Assembly (NCBI RefSeq): GCF_017814945.1
Contig: NZ_JAGIPX010000013.1
Coordinates: 105,352 to 169,351 of the forward strand
Direction of reading: 5' to 3'
DNA from: Paraburkholderia sp. LEh10
Lineage (GTDB): Bacteria; Pseudomonadota; Gammaproteobacteria; Burkholderiales; Burkholderiaceae
Length of the DNA: 64,000 bases
Below the pieces are notes generated by a model. It was not told the DNA's origin. It searched no databases and saw only the letters and a list, made by a program, of their open reading frames with translations. The position numbers and the translations under genes are program-made. Below are positions 36,551 to 46,095 of this stretch, in pieces. The first letter of the stretch is position 1, and every line of letters begins with the position of its first letter.

Positions 36551-37117
36551 ATGAATAGATTCCTTCAATCCATTGTGTCAATTCCTGTTTTGCTGATTGC
36601 GTTAGGCTGTTCGACACAGCAGATGTTGTCTTCAGGAGGCGGAGACCCGCAACTTGAGCAGGCCGCCCGTGGGGAACTGGACAAGCTGTATAGCACGACG
36701 CCCAAGGCAAAAGAGCTTCAGGGCCATGCCAAAGCGATTCTGATATTTCCGACCATCTACAAGGCGGGTTTCCTCGTTGGCGCACAGGGAGGAAACGGGG
36801 TCATGTTCGACCCCTCCGGAAAGGTGCTTGCATACTACAATGCGACCGCTTTTTCATATGGACTTCAGGCGGGCGCGCAGGAGTTTTCCGAAGCGATGTT
36901 CCTGATGAACCAGAATTCAATTAACTACCTCCAGACAAAGAGCGATGGTTGGTCAGTGGGTGTCGGGCCAAGTGTCGTCGTCCTGGATGACGGGGCTGCG
37001 AAAGCACTGACTACGACTACGATGCAGTCGGATGTCTATGCGTTTCTGTTTGCACAGGAAGGGTTGATGGCCGGCATGGGGGTGCAGGGCCAAAAGATAT
37101 CGAAGCTGGGACGATAA
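36551..37117 (+). CDS. SYLF-domain (Ysc84-like) lipoprotein
   Basis: A 188-residue protein with a lipoprotein signal (IPVLLIALGCSTQQML; lipid cysteine in LGC). The SYLF domain shows LQGHAKAILIFPTIYKAGFL, YYNATAFSYGLQAGAQEFSE and WSVGVGPSVVVLDDGAAKAL, and ends in GQKISKLGR. It is a paralogue of the protein at 28741. GGAG lies upstream of the ATG. The function of the bacterial family is unknown; outer-membrane or periplasmic lipid binding is inferred. Confidence 0.9.
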   Translation: MNRFLQSIVSIPVLLIALGCSTQQMLSSGGGDPQLEQAARGELDKLYSTTPKAKELQGHAKAILIFPTIYKAGFLVGAQGGNGVMFDPSGKVLAYYNATAFSYGLQAGAQEFSEAMFLMNQNSINYLQTKSDGWSVGVGPSVVVLDDGAAKALTTTTMQSDVYAFLFAQEGLMAGMGVQGQKISKLGR

Positions 37118-37155
37118 AGGCGGGGCGGCCAGATGCAAGACAAGGTGGAGAGCAT

Positions 37156-37380
37156 ATGGTTACCTTCTTTTTGTACACCAGGTCTGGCGGCGCCAAACGG
37201 AGGAAGTCCGGCTTAGTGCTGCGGAGCGTCTTTTCCAGCGTGCTTTTACCGGATGCGGCGACGGCCAGTCGCAAGCGTGCAGCCGGTCTCACCCTCGATG
37301 CATTCGACAGGTTGAGGACGGTCTCGGAGCACGATACGCCCGTTGATTTTGAGAGCGGCGAAACGGGAGTGCAGGCATGA
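37156..37380 (+). CDS. Small hypothetical protein preceding pqiA
   Basis: A 74-residue frame (MVTFFLYTRSGGAKRRKSGL) with GGTGGAG eight bases before its ATG. Its stop overlaps the pqiA start (ATGA). This coupling and site make it a likely real gene, but no family is recognised. It might instead act mainly as a leader that couples translation into pqiA. Confidence 0.5.
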   Translation: MVTFFLYTRSGGAKRRKSGLVLRSVFSSVLLPDAATASRKRAAGLTLDAFDRLRTVSEHDTPVDFESGETGVQA

Positions 37381-38666
37381 GCAGCGCTCCTCTCATTGCC
37401 TGTCACCAGTGCGATCTGTTGCAGCGCGAATCCCCTATCGAGGACAACGGCGCCGCTCGCTGCACGCGCTGCGGTGCGCCGCTGTACCGCAGCCGTCCCG
37501 GAGGCCTTGAGCAGACGCTCGCGTGTACGTTGGCAGCGCTGGTGACGTTTGCGTTAGCGAATGCGTATCCCGTCGTCGGGCTGTCAGTCAATGGAACTCT
37601 CGTCGACACCACATTGCTCGGCGCCGTGTTCGATCTCTACCATGATGGTGTCTGGCCAATTGCAGGTCTGGTTTTTCTGACCACGCTGTTCGTGCCCTTG
37701 CTCGACATGCTGGCGTTGCTGTACCTGCTGATGCCGTTGCGTCTCGGCGTGGCTCCCCACAGACCCGACCTTGCCTTTCGCGTGTTACACGTGGTCGAGC
37801 CCTGGTGCATGACGGAAGTATTGATCCTGGGATTGCTGGTAGCGCTGGTCAAGCTCTCGGTCATTGCCACCGTCGTGCCAGGAATTGGACTCTACGCGTT
37901 CGGCGTGCAGATGTTACTGCTGGCCGCGATGTCCTCGGGTTTCGAACCACGTGATATCTGGTTGCGGGTCAGTGCAATCAGGAAGGCTGGCGCAATGGCA
38001 TGTTCGACGCCATCCACCGCTTCGGCATCGACCGCGTCTTCGGCCGGCCTTTATGTATGTCATCAATGTGGGCTGCTATCGGCTGCTGCCCGGCTGCACT
38101 CGGCGCGTTGTCCGCGTTGCCGCGCGCATCTGCGTTTCCGCACGCCCGCCAGCATCAGCCGCACATGGGCGTTTCTGGTGGCCGCTGCCGTCCTGTATGT
38201 GCCTGCAAACGCGCTGCCGGTGATGTATACGAGCTCGATATTCGGTGCGGAGAACGACACGATACTGAGCGGTGTGGTCTACCTCTGGGCATCCGGGTCA
38301 TGGCCGCTAGCGATCGTCGTGTTCATCGCGAGCATCGCTGTGCCGATGCTGAAGATCATTGCGCTCGTCTTTCTCGTGGTAACCGCACAGCGTCGCTCGC
38401 GATGGATGCAAAGGCGCAGGGCACGCATCTATCGCATCGTCGAACTGGTGGGACGTTGGTCGATGCTCGATATCTATGTCATTACCATGCTGGTGGCGCT
38501 CGTCCAGTTCAACGCGTTGGCAACAATTGAAGCAGGTCCGGCTGCAATTGCTTTTGGCGCCGTTGTCGTGCTGACCATGTTTGCAGCGATGTCATTCGAC
38601 CCGCGGCTGACGTGGGACACCACTGAGGCAGATCATGGACAAGCCGCCCCAGGCTCACGCCAATGA
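37377..38666 (+). CDS. pqiA: PqiA-family membrane protein
   Basis: A 429-residue protein with two repeated units. Each starts with a zinc-ribbon-like cysteine cluster (CHQCDL and CTRCGAP at C9, C12, C29, C32; then VCHQCGL and CPRCRAHL) and continues into four membrane helices. It is the inner-membrane component of the Pqi lipid-transport bridge between inner and outer membranes. The end overlaps pqiB by 32 bases. Confidence 0.92.
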   Translation: MSSAPLIACHQCDLLQRESPIEDNGAARCTRCGAPLYRSRPGGLEQTLACTLAALVTFALANAYPVVGLSVNGTLVDTTLLGAVFDLYHDGVWPIAGLVFLTTLFVPLLDMLALLYLLMPLRLGVAPHRPDLAFRVLHVVEPWCMTEVLILGLLVALVKLSVIATVVPGIGLYAFGVQMLLLAAMSSGFEPRDIWLRVSAIRKAGAMACSTPSTASASTASSAGLYVCHQCGLLSAAARLHSARCPRCRAHLRFRTPASISRTWAFLVAAAVLYVPANALPVMYTSSIFGAENDTILSGVVYLWASGSWPLAIVVFIASIAVPMLKIIALVFLVVTAQRRSRWMQRRRARIYRIVELVGRWSMLDIYVITMLVALVQFNALATIEAGPAAIAFGAVVVLTMFAAMSFDPRLTWDTTEADHGQAAPGSRQ

Positions 38667-40275
38667 GCCGCAGGAACCTGGCGGGCCGGACTTCCCTGCT
38701 GTCGAGACGGTCCGTCGCGCCCGCTGGCGCGTGCAACTGGTTTGGCTGGTGCCGCTTGTTGCCGTTTTGATCGGCGGCTGGCTTGCGATCAAGGCAGTAC
38801 TCGAACAGGGACCGACCGTCACGATCAGCTTCAACACGGGCGACGGGCTGGAGGCAGGCAAGACCAAGATCAGGTTCAAGAACGTCGAAGTCGGCACGGT
38901 CAAGAGAGTGGTGTTATCGAACGACCATACCCGCGTCATCGCGACAGCCGAGATCACAAAGAGCGCGTCCGACATGCTGGTGGACGATTCCCGTTTCTGG
39001 GTCGTTCGGCCGCGGATTTCGGGCGGCACGGTCTCCGGCCTGAGCACGTTGTTGTCCGGCTCGTACGTCAGCATGGACCCCGGCAGGTCGAAAGTCGCGC
39101 GACACGACTTTATTGGTCTCGAGACGCCGCCCGTCATCGCGACGGGCGAGTCTGGACGTGAGTTCGTGCTCAAAGGTGAAGACATGGGATCGCTCGATGT
39201 CGGCTCGCCAGTCTTCTTCCGTCGCCTGCAGGTCGGCCAGGTGACGTCATACAATCTCGACGCTGATGGCAAAGGCGTCACGCTGCACGTCTTCGTCAAT
39301 GCGCCGTACGACCGATACGTGACGAAGGGCACGCGATTCTGGCAGGCGAGTGGCATCGACGTATCGCTCGATGCGGCAGGTGTTCGCGTCAACACGGAGT
39401 CGCTTGTTTCGATTCTCGTCGGTGGACTGGCGTTTCAGACGCCAACGGAATCGGCCAGCAGCGAGCAGGCTGCCGCGCGCAGTGAATTTGTCCTGTACCC
39501 GGACCGTGCGGAAGCCATGAAGCATCCCGACCGGATCGTCGTTCCGTACGTCTTCAACTTCAAGGAATCCGTGCGGGGGCTGGTCGTGGGTGCGCCCGTC
39601 GAATTCCGGGGCATCCCAGTCGGCGAAGTGACGGCCATCTACACGCGCTTCGATCGCGCCAGGAACGAGTTCAGCATTCCCGTCGAAGTGCATCTGTATC
39701 CCGAGCGCTTTACGTCGCGTTATGCATCGGGGGAGAGAGGCGGCAGGCTCACGTCGGAACCGGAGAAACTCGCCCAGATTCTCGTGGACCGGGGTTTGCG
39801 CGGGCAATTGCGCACGGGCAGTCTGCTGACGGGACAACTCTATATTGCTCTGGACTTCTTCCCGGACGCGCCGAAAGCCACCGTTGACTTTGCTTCGAAT
39901 CCGCCGGAACTGCCGACCGTTCCCGGCGGCCTTCAATCCCTCCAGGACTCGGTCTCGAGTCTGATCGCCAAGCTCAACAAGGTGCCATTCGAGGGTATCG
40001 GTAACAACGCGCGGCAGACCCTTGCGGACGCCGACAAGCTGGTGAAGGCCCTCGACTCCGGGATCGTTCCGGATGCCCGTGCCACGTTGACTGCAGCCCG
40101 CAATGCGATCGACTCGGCCAACGGCGCACTCCAGCCAGATAGCGTGCTGACGCAGAACACCGTGGAGACGATGCGCGAGATGTCACGCGCGGCTGCCGCG
40201 TTGCGCACGCTTGCCGATTACCTCGAACGCCATCCAGAGGCGCTACTCAGAGGCAAGACGGGGGGCGAAAAATGA
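38635..40275 (+). CDS. pqiB: PqiB-family MCE/MlaD-domain protein
   Basis: A 546-residue protein. One N-terminal membrane helix (WRVQLVWLVPLVAVLIGGWL) is followed by three MCE domains, each starting around a phrase like VTISFNTGDGLEAGKTKIRF, GSPVFFRRLQVGQVTSYNLD and GAPVEFRGIPVGEVTAIYT. A C-terminal helical segment follows (LQSLQDSVSSLIAKLNKV). It forms the periplasmic tunnel of the Pqi system through which phospholipids move. It overlaps pqiA upstream and pqiC downstream (ATGA). Confidence 0.93.
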   Translation: MDKPPQAHANEPQEPGGPDFPAVETVRRARWRVQLVWLVPLVAVLIGGWLAIKAVLEQGPTVTISFNTGDGLEAGKTKIRFKNVEVGTVKRVVLSNDHTRVIATAEITKSASDMLVDDSRFWVVRPRISGGTVSGLSTLLSGSYVSMDPGRSKVARHDFIGLETPPVIATGESGREFVLKGEDMGSLDVGSPVFFRRLQVGQVTSYNLDADGKGVTLHVFVNAPYDRYVTKGTRFWQASGIDVSLDAAGVRVNTESLVSILVGGLAFQTPTESASSEQAAARSEFVLYPDRAEAMKHPDRIVVPYVFNFKESVRGLVVGAPVEFRGIPVGEVTAIYTRFDRARNEFSIPVEVHLYPERFTSRYASGERGGRLTSEPEKLAQILVDRGLRGQLRTGSLLTGQLYIALDFFPDAPKATVDFASNPPELPTVPGGLQSLQDSVSSLIAKLNKVPFEGIGNNARQTLADADKLVKALDSGIVPDARATLTAARNAIDSANGALQPDSVLTQNTVETMREMSRAAAALRTLADYLERHPEALLRGKTGGEK

Positions 40276-40862
40276 TGCGCCGTGTTTGCCTTCTAATGTT
40301 GATGGCCGTGTCGATGATCGTGTTGGCGGCGTGCGCAAGATCGCCGCGCGCGGAGTTCTACACCTTGAGCGCCGAGCCGATGGACCGGCTCGTTGCACCC
40401 GTGATGCCGGCAGCGATCGTTATCGACACCATTACCGTGCCTGACCTGGTCAACCGCCCGCAGTTCGTACTGCGCATCAGCCAATCGCAGGTGAGGATCG
40501 ACGAGTTCGCGCGATGGGCCGAACCGCTGAAGAATCAGATCGCCGGCGTGCTTGCGGCCAACCTGGCAGAGCTGTTTCCCGACGCTGTCGTTTTCGGTTT
40601 CCCGCAGCCGGCAGGCAAACCGGCTGTTCGGCTGTCGGTCGACGTGCAGATTTTCGATTCATCCATAAGTGAAGGGACGCTGATGGTTGCATTGTGGTCG
40701 ATACGCTATCCCGGTGTGACTGGCGCGACAGACGGGAAGATTGCGTTGCATGAACAGGTTAGCGGTCCGGGGTACGACGCCTTGGTCGACGCACATAGCC
40801 GTGCTCTTGCGATGCTTAGCCGTGAGATCTCGCAAGCGATCATCTCAGGAACGAAAAAATGA
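40272..40862 (+). CDS. pqiC: PqiC-family outer-membrane lipoprotein
   Basis: A 196-residue lipoprotein with the signal LMAVSMIVLAACARSPRAEF (lipid cysteine in AAC), followed by the PqiC (ABC-type transport auxiliary) domain: VIDTITVPDLVNRPQFVLRI, EFARWAEPLKNQIAGVLAAN. It anchors the PqiB tunnel at the outer membrane. The ATG overlaps the pqiB stop by four bases, completing a tight pqiABC operon. Confidence 0.9.
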   Translation: MMRRVCLLMLMAVSMIVLAACARSPRAEFYTLSAEPMDRLVAPVMPAAIVIDTITVPDLVNRPQFVLRISQSQVRIDEFARWAEPLKNQIAGVLAANLAELFPDAVVFGFPQPAGKPAVRLSVDVQIFDSSISEGTLMVALWSIRYPGVTGATDGKIALHEQVSGPGYDALVDAHSRALAMLSREISQAIISGTKK

Positions 40863-40912
40863 AGTCCGCTCTGTCAGATTCCGCATCTTACTTGTCCATA
40901 TGGTGAAGCGCG

Positions 40913-42085
40913 ATGACAGCCAATACGACGGCGCTGCCCACGCAGATAGCCGAGAACCTCGCGAAATTCGAACACACCGTGCTTGTATTGCAAGGCGGGG
41001 GCGCTTTGGGCGCGTATCAGGCAGGCGTGTTCACCGGGATTACGGAGGTCGGCATTGTTCCCGACTGGATTGCCGGCATCTCTATTGGCGCGATTAACGC
41101 GGCGCTCATTGCAGGCAATCCGCCTGAAAGACGAGTCAAGCGGCTACGCGAGTTCTGGGACCGCGCTTGCGCGCGCACGTCCTTCCTTTCGCACCCACTG
41201 TATGACGCCGCGCGGCCGTGGCTCAATGCATGGAGTGCGGCATCCGTTGTCGCGTTCGGCGTGCCCGGATTCTTTGTGCCGCGTATGCCGCCGCCATTCA
41301 TGGCTGTTCAGGGCAGTGTCGGCGCGCTGAGCTTCTACGACACCCAGCCGCTCAAGAGCACCCTGGAGGAGCTTGTCGACTTCGATCTGATCAACCGTCA
41401 GGACATACGTCTTTCGCTTGGCGCGGTCAATGTGTGCACCGGTGAGTCTGTCTACTTCGACAACACCAGAATGCGGATTGCCCCTGAGCATGTGATGGCA
41501 AGCGGTGCGCTGCCTCCAGGTTTCCCGCCGGTGCAGATCGATGGGCAATGGTACTGGGATGGCGGAATTTCTTCCAATACGCCGATGTGGTACGTCGTCG
41601 ATGAGGCGTATCGGGAAAGCGCGCTCGTTTTGCAGGTCGATGTGTTCGCCGGCGCGGGGGAATTGCCTCAGAACCTTCAACAGGTTCAGGAGCGCCTGAA
41701 GGATATCCAGTATGCAAGCAAAACGCGCTTCAACGCGAGACACGTCAGAAACACAGAGGAGCTAAGAACGGCGCTGCGTCGTCTGCTGGAGAAGATTCCG
41801 GACGCTCTGCGCAACGACCCGGATGTACAGCGCCTGACGGAAGTCAGTACGCGAGGCGCAGTGGCGCTGGTTCATTTGACTAACCGTCACGATACCCGCT
41901 CATCGGATTTCAAGGATTACGAGTTTTCGCGTGCCACGATCGGCGAACTGTGGCAAGGCGGGCTCGATGATGTGCGTGACGGTATCGCGCGACAGGCATG
42001 GCAAGACGTAGTCGAGCTTGCGCAAGGGATTCACGTCTACGAATTCACACCGCTCAATCCAGGACAGCAGGAGAGAACATCATGA
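40913..42085 (+). CDS. Patatin-like phospholipase (DUF3734 type)
   Basis: A 390-residue serine lipase-like protein. The oxyanion-hole phrase [14 protein letters not shown], the nucleophile elbow [14 protein letters not shown] (GxSxG) and the catalytic aspartate in [11 protein letters not shown] form the patatin dyad. A C-terminal DUF3734 segment ([20 protein letters not shown]) is present. It probably hydrolyses lipid or polyhydroxybutyrate-related esters in the cytoplasm. The stop overlaps the acetoacetate decarboxylase start (ATGA). A paralogous patatin is at 53492. Confidence 0.9.
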   Translation: MTANTTALPTQIAENLAKFEHTVLVLQGGGALGAYQAGVFTGITEVGIVPDWIAGISIGAINAALIAGNPPERRVKRLREFWDRACARTSFLSHPLYDAARPWLNAWSAASVVAFGVPGFFVPRMPPPFMAVQGSVGALSFYDTQPLKSTLEELVDFDLINRQDIRLSLGAVNVCTGESVYFDNTRMRIAPEHVMASGALPPGFPPVQIDGQWYWDGGISSNTPMWYVVDEAYRESALVLQVDVFAGAGELPQNLQQVQERLKDIQYASKTRFNARHVRNTEELRTALRRLLEKIPDALRNDPDVQRLTEVSTRGAVALVHLTNRHDTRSSDFKDYEFSRATIGELWQGGLDDVRDGIARQAWQDVVELAQGIHVYEFTPLNPGQQERTS

Positions 42086-42837
42086 CCGAATCTGAGGTAA
42101 GAGACCGTGCCTTCGCAATGCCGCTCACGAGCCCCGCCTTTCCACCGGGACCGTATCGATTTGTCGACCGGGAATTCCTGATCATCACCTATCGGACTGA
42201 TCCAGACGCGCTGAGGAAGGTGGTACCAGGGCCGCTCGAGATGACCGAGCCGATCGTTAAATTTGAGTTCATCCGGATGCCGAACTCGACGGGTTTCGGT
42301 GACTACACCGAAAGTGGACAGGTTATACCAGTGACGTTTCAGGGAAAGAGTGGCGGGTACGTGCATGCGATGTTTCTTGATGACATGGCACCAATCGCTG
42401 CCGGTCGGGAAATCTGGGGGTTCCCCAAAAAACTTGCTAGTCCAGAGCTTCGCGTCGAGAAGGACACGATTGGCGGCATGTTGCGATATGGTCCATTTCC
42501 GATTGCTGTCGCCACGATGGGCTACAAATATCATCCCGTGCATCATGACAGAATCCTCGCATCCCTGTCTGCGCCAAATTATCTGCTCAAGATCATTCCG
42601 CATGTGGATGGCTCCCCTCGAATCTGCGAACTCGTGCGCTATTGCTGTGAGGAGATCACAGTCAAGGGCGCGTGGGAGGGCCCCGCAGCGCTTGAGTTAT
42701 TCCATCATGCGCTTGCACCTGTCGCCGAACTGCCGGTCCTCGAAGTACTTTCCGGAGTACATATTCTGACTGACCTGACACTCGGTCTCGGTACAGTTGT
42801 CCACGACTATCTGTCGGATCGAAGAACCGTATCGTAA
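42082..42837 (+). CDS. adc: Acetoacetate decarboxylase
   Basis: A 251-residue enzyme converting acetoacetate to acetone and CO2 through a Schiff base. The reactive lysine is K116 in [16 protein letters not shown]. Other conserved stretches are [20 protein letters not shown] and [20 protein letters not shown]. It is translationally coupled to the patatin gene. A second copy with about half its residues in common lies at 58858-59637. Confidence 0.92.
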   Translation: MTESEVRDRAFAMPLTSPAFPPGPYRFVDREFLIITYRTDPDALRKVVPGPLEMTEPIVKFEFIRMPNSTGFGDYTESGQVIPVTFQGKSGGYVHAMFLDDMAPIAAGREIWGFPKKLASPELRVEKDTIGGMLRYGPFPIAVATMGYKYHPVHHDRILASLSAPNYLLKIIPHVDGSPRICELVRYCCEEITVKGAWEGPAALELFHHALAPVAELPVLEVLSGVHILTDLTLGLGTVVHDYLSDRRTVS

Positions 42838-43035
42838 TGCAGTGGGATAAATCGGCGCATTGGCGCTGGCACTGCGAGCGGTATTGGCATGAGGTTACCC
42901 ACCGCATGCATCTGAAGTTTTCAGTTACGGACCATTGAGCTCAGCGTGGCCTGAGCGACCGGGTGGATTGCTGGTCGCGAGGCGGCGATGAAGCGACGCC
43001 CTTTCGGGCTTGAAGAAACCGTTGGAGTTGACGCT

Positions 43036-43515
43036 ATGCTACGTTCTGTTCGATTCCTTGCCGGAATTCTGGCCTCGTCTCTATCGGTTGTAGCCTTGAG
43101 CGCGCAGCCGATCATCTATCCCGCCCGTGGCCAGAGTGCGGAAAGGCAGCAAATCGACACTCAGGAATGTCACGCATGGGCCCAGAGAACAACGGGTGTC
43201 GACCCGGTCGCTGTTGCCGAGCAGATGGCGTACGCGCCCGCGCCGGACCAGCAGCGAGGCGAAATGTTGCGAGGGGCTGGCGGCGGAGCGTTGTTCGGCA
43301 CCGTGGTCGGGGGCGTGGCGGGCGGCCACTGGGGCGAGGGCGCCGGCGTCGGCGCGCTGGTCGGATCGATGGGCATGGGCATGCGAATGCGGCGCGAGCG
43401 CCAGCAGGCCGCCATGCAGCAGGAAGGCATGCAGCAGCAGGCATCGGGGCAGCTGGCAACCTATAACCGCGCGGTCGCGGCATGCATGACGGGACGCGGC
43501 TACACCGTCGAGTAA
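43036..43515 (+). CDS. Glycine-zipper exported protein
   Basis: A 159-residue protein with a signal peptide (FLAGILASSLSVVALSAQPI). A short conserved region (DTQECHAWAQRTTGVDP) precedes a glycine-zipper hairpin (GGGALFGTVVGGVAGGHWGE, then GAGVGALVGSMGMG) and a glutamine/methionine-rich tail. It resembles glycine-zipper outer-membrane or periplasmic proteins. The ATG at 43036 is used because the signal starts there. Confidence 0.78.
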   Translation: MLRSVRFLAGILASSLSVVALSAQPIIYPARGQSAERQQIDTQECHAWAQRTTGVDPVAVAEQMAYAPAPDQQRGEMLRGAGGGALFGTVVGGVAGGHWGEGAGVGALVGSMGMGMRMRRERQQAAMQQEGMQQQASGQLATYNRAVAACMTGRGYTVE

Positions 43516-43604
43516 ATAGCGGGTGAACGTCACCCATGCGCTGGACGATCAGTCGGCTGTCCTATTGCAGCCCGACCATTGCACGACATGCAGGAGGACA
43601 AGCG

Positions 43605-44003
43605 ATGCGAAAGTTACTGCGGACGACTGCCGCCGCGATCCTGGTGTGCGCGACCCCGACCTGGGTGCTCGGTGCAGACTTTGATGGCAGCAAACCGCTG
43701 TTGTGCGCGACGATCGATGCGCACTTCTGCGATATAGGGGAAGTCTGTTACCGCACGCTGCCGGGCATCCTCGGTGCACCTGACTTCGTGCGCCTTAATT
43801 TCGCCAAGAAGATGTTAGTCGGTTCACAGCGCAGCACGCCGATCCGCTACATGGAGACGGGTGAAGGTCAATTGATTCTGCAAGGCACGGAGCTGGGCTA
43901 TGGCTGGAGCATTGCGCTTGATACGAAAACGGGTGGCATGTCCGCGACGCTGGTGAACCGCGACGATGTGTTTGTGCTGTTTGGGACGTGCACGCCGTCG
44001 TAG
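43605..44003 (+). CDS. Exported hypothetical protein
   Basis: A 132-residue protein with a signal peptide (LLRTTAAAILVCATPTWVLG cut before ADFDG) and a mature domain containing paired cysteines (LLCATIDAHFCDIGEVCYRT and LFGTCTPS). A strong AGGAGGA site precedes the ATG. I do not recognise the family, though similar small periplasmic proteins occur in Burkholderia. Confidence 0.75.
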   Translation: MRKLLRTTAAAILVCATPTWVLGADFDGSKPLLCATIDAHFCDIGEVCYRTLPGILGAPDFVRLNFAKKMLVGSQRSTPIRYMETGEGQLILQGTELGYGWSIALDTKTGGMSATLVNRDDVFVLFGTCTPS

Positions 44004-44066
44004 CCACGCGGTCTGGGGCAGTGTCCGGGACTTGGGCACTGCGCGAGAGCGCAAGCCAAAGGATCA

Positions 44067-44209
44067 TGGACGACACGGCAACAGGGGAGCACAGTCACGG
44101 GCTGGCCGCGCTGACCGTCATATCGCTCGTCGCAGGAGCGGCCTGCGGCTTGCCTGGAACGATCTTCCGGTTCTCCCTTGGTGCAACACAAAGCAGTGAA
44201 TCAGCTTAA
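44067..44209 (+). pseudogene. Possible N-terminal remnant of a ClC-type chloride channel
   Basis: A 47-codon frame starting MDDTATGEHSHGLAAL continues into a hydrophobic segment, VISLVAGAACGLPGTIFRFS. This resembles the first helix of ClC channels, where GL-G--FR is conserved. No further ClC sequence follows, so if the reading is right the gene has been truncated. A real small membrane protein is the alternative. Confidence 0.35.
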
Positions 44210-44372
44210 GCAACGAATGCCGAAGACAACGCAAGAAGGTCTGGTCGAAAGCAGTCGCTGCGTGCGAATCGCCTCGACCTTTGACGGCTACCCGTTCCGT
44301 TGTACTTGGCGGATTCAACCTACCGCAGAGCGGCCTGGAGACCCTGCGCGTTGTCGTAGCGCATGCGCTGCC

Positions 44373-44576
44373 TCAGAAACCCTGCATCGTCCCGACCGAA
44401 TTCACGACAAGATGTACGACACCGAAGATCCCCACCCCGATGAGCAGCGCCATCGCTACGGCAACGAATGGCAACATCACCATATTGACGTTCGCGAAGT
44501 CGGCCTCATGTGACGCGCGTTTGCGCACCCCAAAAAAGCTCGACAATACAATACGTATCATGTGAAACAACTGCAT
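44373..44576 (-). CDS. DUF2970 membrane protein
   Basis: A 67-residue protein with one membrane helix and the DUF2970 pattern VLSSFFGVRKRASHEADFAN, followed by a hydrophobic helix (VMLPFVAVAMALLIGVGIFG) and a short VHLVVNS end. Its length and pattern match the family fully. The function is unknown. Confidence 0.82.
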   Translation of the reverse strand: MQLFHMIRIVLSSFFGVRKRASHEADFANVNMVMLPFVAVAMALLIGVGIFGVVHLVVNSVGTMQGF

Positions 44577-44692
44577 GGCGCTCTCCTATCGGAATATCAT
44601 TGCGGTCAATGATCCGCTAGAACGACCGGGAGGAACAGGAGCAGTTGACCTCAATCCGTGGTAAGCAGTCGCGTTTGTTGCGAGTGTCGAAT

Positions 44693-44709
44693 TGGGCACG
44701 TAGTGCCCA
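44693..44709. promoter_or_regulatory. Perfect 7-base inverted repeat (TGGGCAC-GTA-GTGCCCA)
   Basis: Two seven-base arms around a three-base loop form a perfect dyad upstream of the DUF2970 gene, at 117-133 bases from its ATG. No T-run follows, so an operator is more likely than a terminator. Confidence 0.4.
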
Positions 44710-44738
44710 CGCGATCCGTCACCAAAGTATTTCGTCGT

Positions 44739-44880
44739 TTACTCGCGATATCGCCCCGGCGCTGTCTCCATCGCGCGTTTGAACGCGTGACTGAACGCAC
44801 TCTCGGACGTACGTCCGACAGATTCAGCGACTTCCGCTACGCCACCACGGCGGTCAACAGGGACAGTGGCCCTCTAACGA
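44739..44880 (-). pseudogene. AraC-family regulator C-terminal remnant
   Basis: The minus strand reads VAEVAESVGRTSESAFSHAF, KRAMETAPGRYRE and a stop at 44739. This is the second HTH and end of AraC/XylS regulators (the Cupin_6 group often ends AFSHAFKRAMG-APGRYRE). The upstream part of the gene is missing, and the frame becomes non-coding beyond about 44880. Confidence 0.75.
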
Positions 44881-44957
44881 CGGGACGCCCGCCGGCGGCT
44901 GAACGCGTCTGGCCGGTGCCGTAAAGCCTTTTTCCTATGCATTGGTCGTGCATTCAG

Positions 44958-45371
44958 TCAGCGAACCAGCGATCGCAAAATCCGGGTCCATACCGCCCGG
45001 AAGCGCCGCGCACGGTCTTCCAGAAGGTACGTGGCAGCCAGCGTCAGCAGCCCCGACGTCAAGCCTGTTACGACCGCCTCTGGGAACGGTAAGCCGTAGT
45101 GACTGGGATGCGAAAAGGCATCGCCTGCCGCCGTCAGGATGCCGACGATGAGCGCATTGCCATATCGGTGCGCGTAGAGCCTCGCCGCTGGCGTGAAAGT
45201 CAAAAGTACAGCCAGAATGCCGGTGAACAGGCCTGTCTGCAACGCAATCGTCCAGTGGGCAAGACTCAGAACGTTGCCCCAGCTACCCGGCATGCACGTC
45301 ATACACGCGCTGGTCGGCTGCCAGAAACGCTGTATGAACAGCCTCACGCGGCGCTTCATCTCCATTGACAT
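44958..45371 (-). CDS. Hypothetical inner-membrane protein
   Basis: A 137-residue protein with three predicted helices (LAHWTIALQTGLFTGILAVL; YGNALIVGILTAAGDAFSHP; VVTGLTSGLLTLAATYLLED). A short cysteine-containing N-terminus (SACMTCMPGSWG) precedes them. The ATG at 45371 has GGGAG eight bases upstream; longer frames to 45542 are not supported. I do not recognise the family with confidence. Confidence 0.65.
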   Translation of the reverse strand: MSMEMKRRVRLFIQRFWQPTSACMTCMPGSWGNVLSLAHWTIALQTGLFTGILAVLLTFTPAARLYAHRYGNALIVGILTAAGDAFSHPSHYGLPFPEAVVTGLTSGLLTLAATYLLEDRARRFRAVWTRILRSLVR

Positions 45372-45610
45372 CGGGTACTCCCTATCGACACTCATGCCCC
45401 GACTGATGACACATTGCCCAAGCTGTTTCCGCGCCCTTTCTCCTGCTTGTCGCGGCACGGTGACGTCGGTCCGAATCACCCGCCTCAGCGAAACAAACTT
45501 GTGACATTTGCTTGACCACGACGTGAATTCCATTTGCCACACTGCTTTCTGGGTGCCTCGAAGGCATTGCGCATTTTGAGGCCGGCATCGGATATAAGTC
45601 GGAGGCGGTC

Positions 45611-45862
45611 ATGAACACGAGTCCCCGGTCCTTGCACTCTCTGGTCGACAAATGGCTCGCGCCGAGCGCGACCACCTTGATCAGGGTAACCCGGTTCGGT
45701 CCAGGCAGCGGGCACAACCGGCGGTACGTATGCGTCGAAACAACACGCCAGACCGGCACCTGGTCCATGTTCTTTTTCCGGCACGATGATGGCTGGTGCG
45801 TATTCCCGCCGAACAACAAGCGGATTTCTCTCGGCTCTCCGATTCGCATCACGGCCCGCTAG
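45611..45862 (+). CDS. Small conserved hypothetical protein
   Basis: An 83-residue protein beginning MNTSPRSLHSLVDKWLAPSA with a C-terminal part GTWSMFFFRHDDGWCVFPPN. GGAGG lies upstream. The pattern of a LVDKWL start and a WCVFPP end resembles small Burkholderia proteins of unknown role. Composition and codon use are consistent with a real gene. Confidence 0.55.
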   Translation: MNTSPRSLHSLVDKWLAPSATTLIRVTRFGPGSGHNRRYVCVETTRQTGTWSMFFFRHDDGWCVFPPNNKRISLGSPIRITAR

Positions 45863-46095
45863 CGGCTTCGCATCGCGCTACCACGATGACCGGCCAGATC
45901 AGTGCGGGAGCGCGTCACGCATGCGCGCATGCATGTTCGTACGTGACATCGTACATTGGCCGTTCGTCGCGACGGTTCGAGCCCGGTATTCCGGACGAAA
46001 GAGATTGCGGCGGCCGACTTTCGCCTCACACCACAATGGAACCGAGCGCGGGGCGAATCGCTATTCGGCCTGAACGCCGCGCTCGACCGTAGCAA

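Larger units (their letters stand above)
44577..44957. other. Intergenic region with an AraC remnant and an inverted repeat
   Basis: No intact gene is seen. It contains a perfect inverted repeat (44693-44709) and, on the minus strand, the C-terminal HTH of an AraC-family regulator (44739-44880). The left end is the upstream region of the DUF2970 gene. Confidence 0.5.

Noticed and set aside
38655..39395. Long minus-strand frame inside pqiB
   Set aside because: It has no domain pattern, and pqiB is clear on the plus strand with proper overlaps.
45919..45932. Perfect palindrome GCATGCGCGCATGC
   Set aside because: It is short and composed of alternating bases in a GC-rich stretch, and no gene start lies at an informative distance, so no role is claimed.
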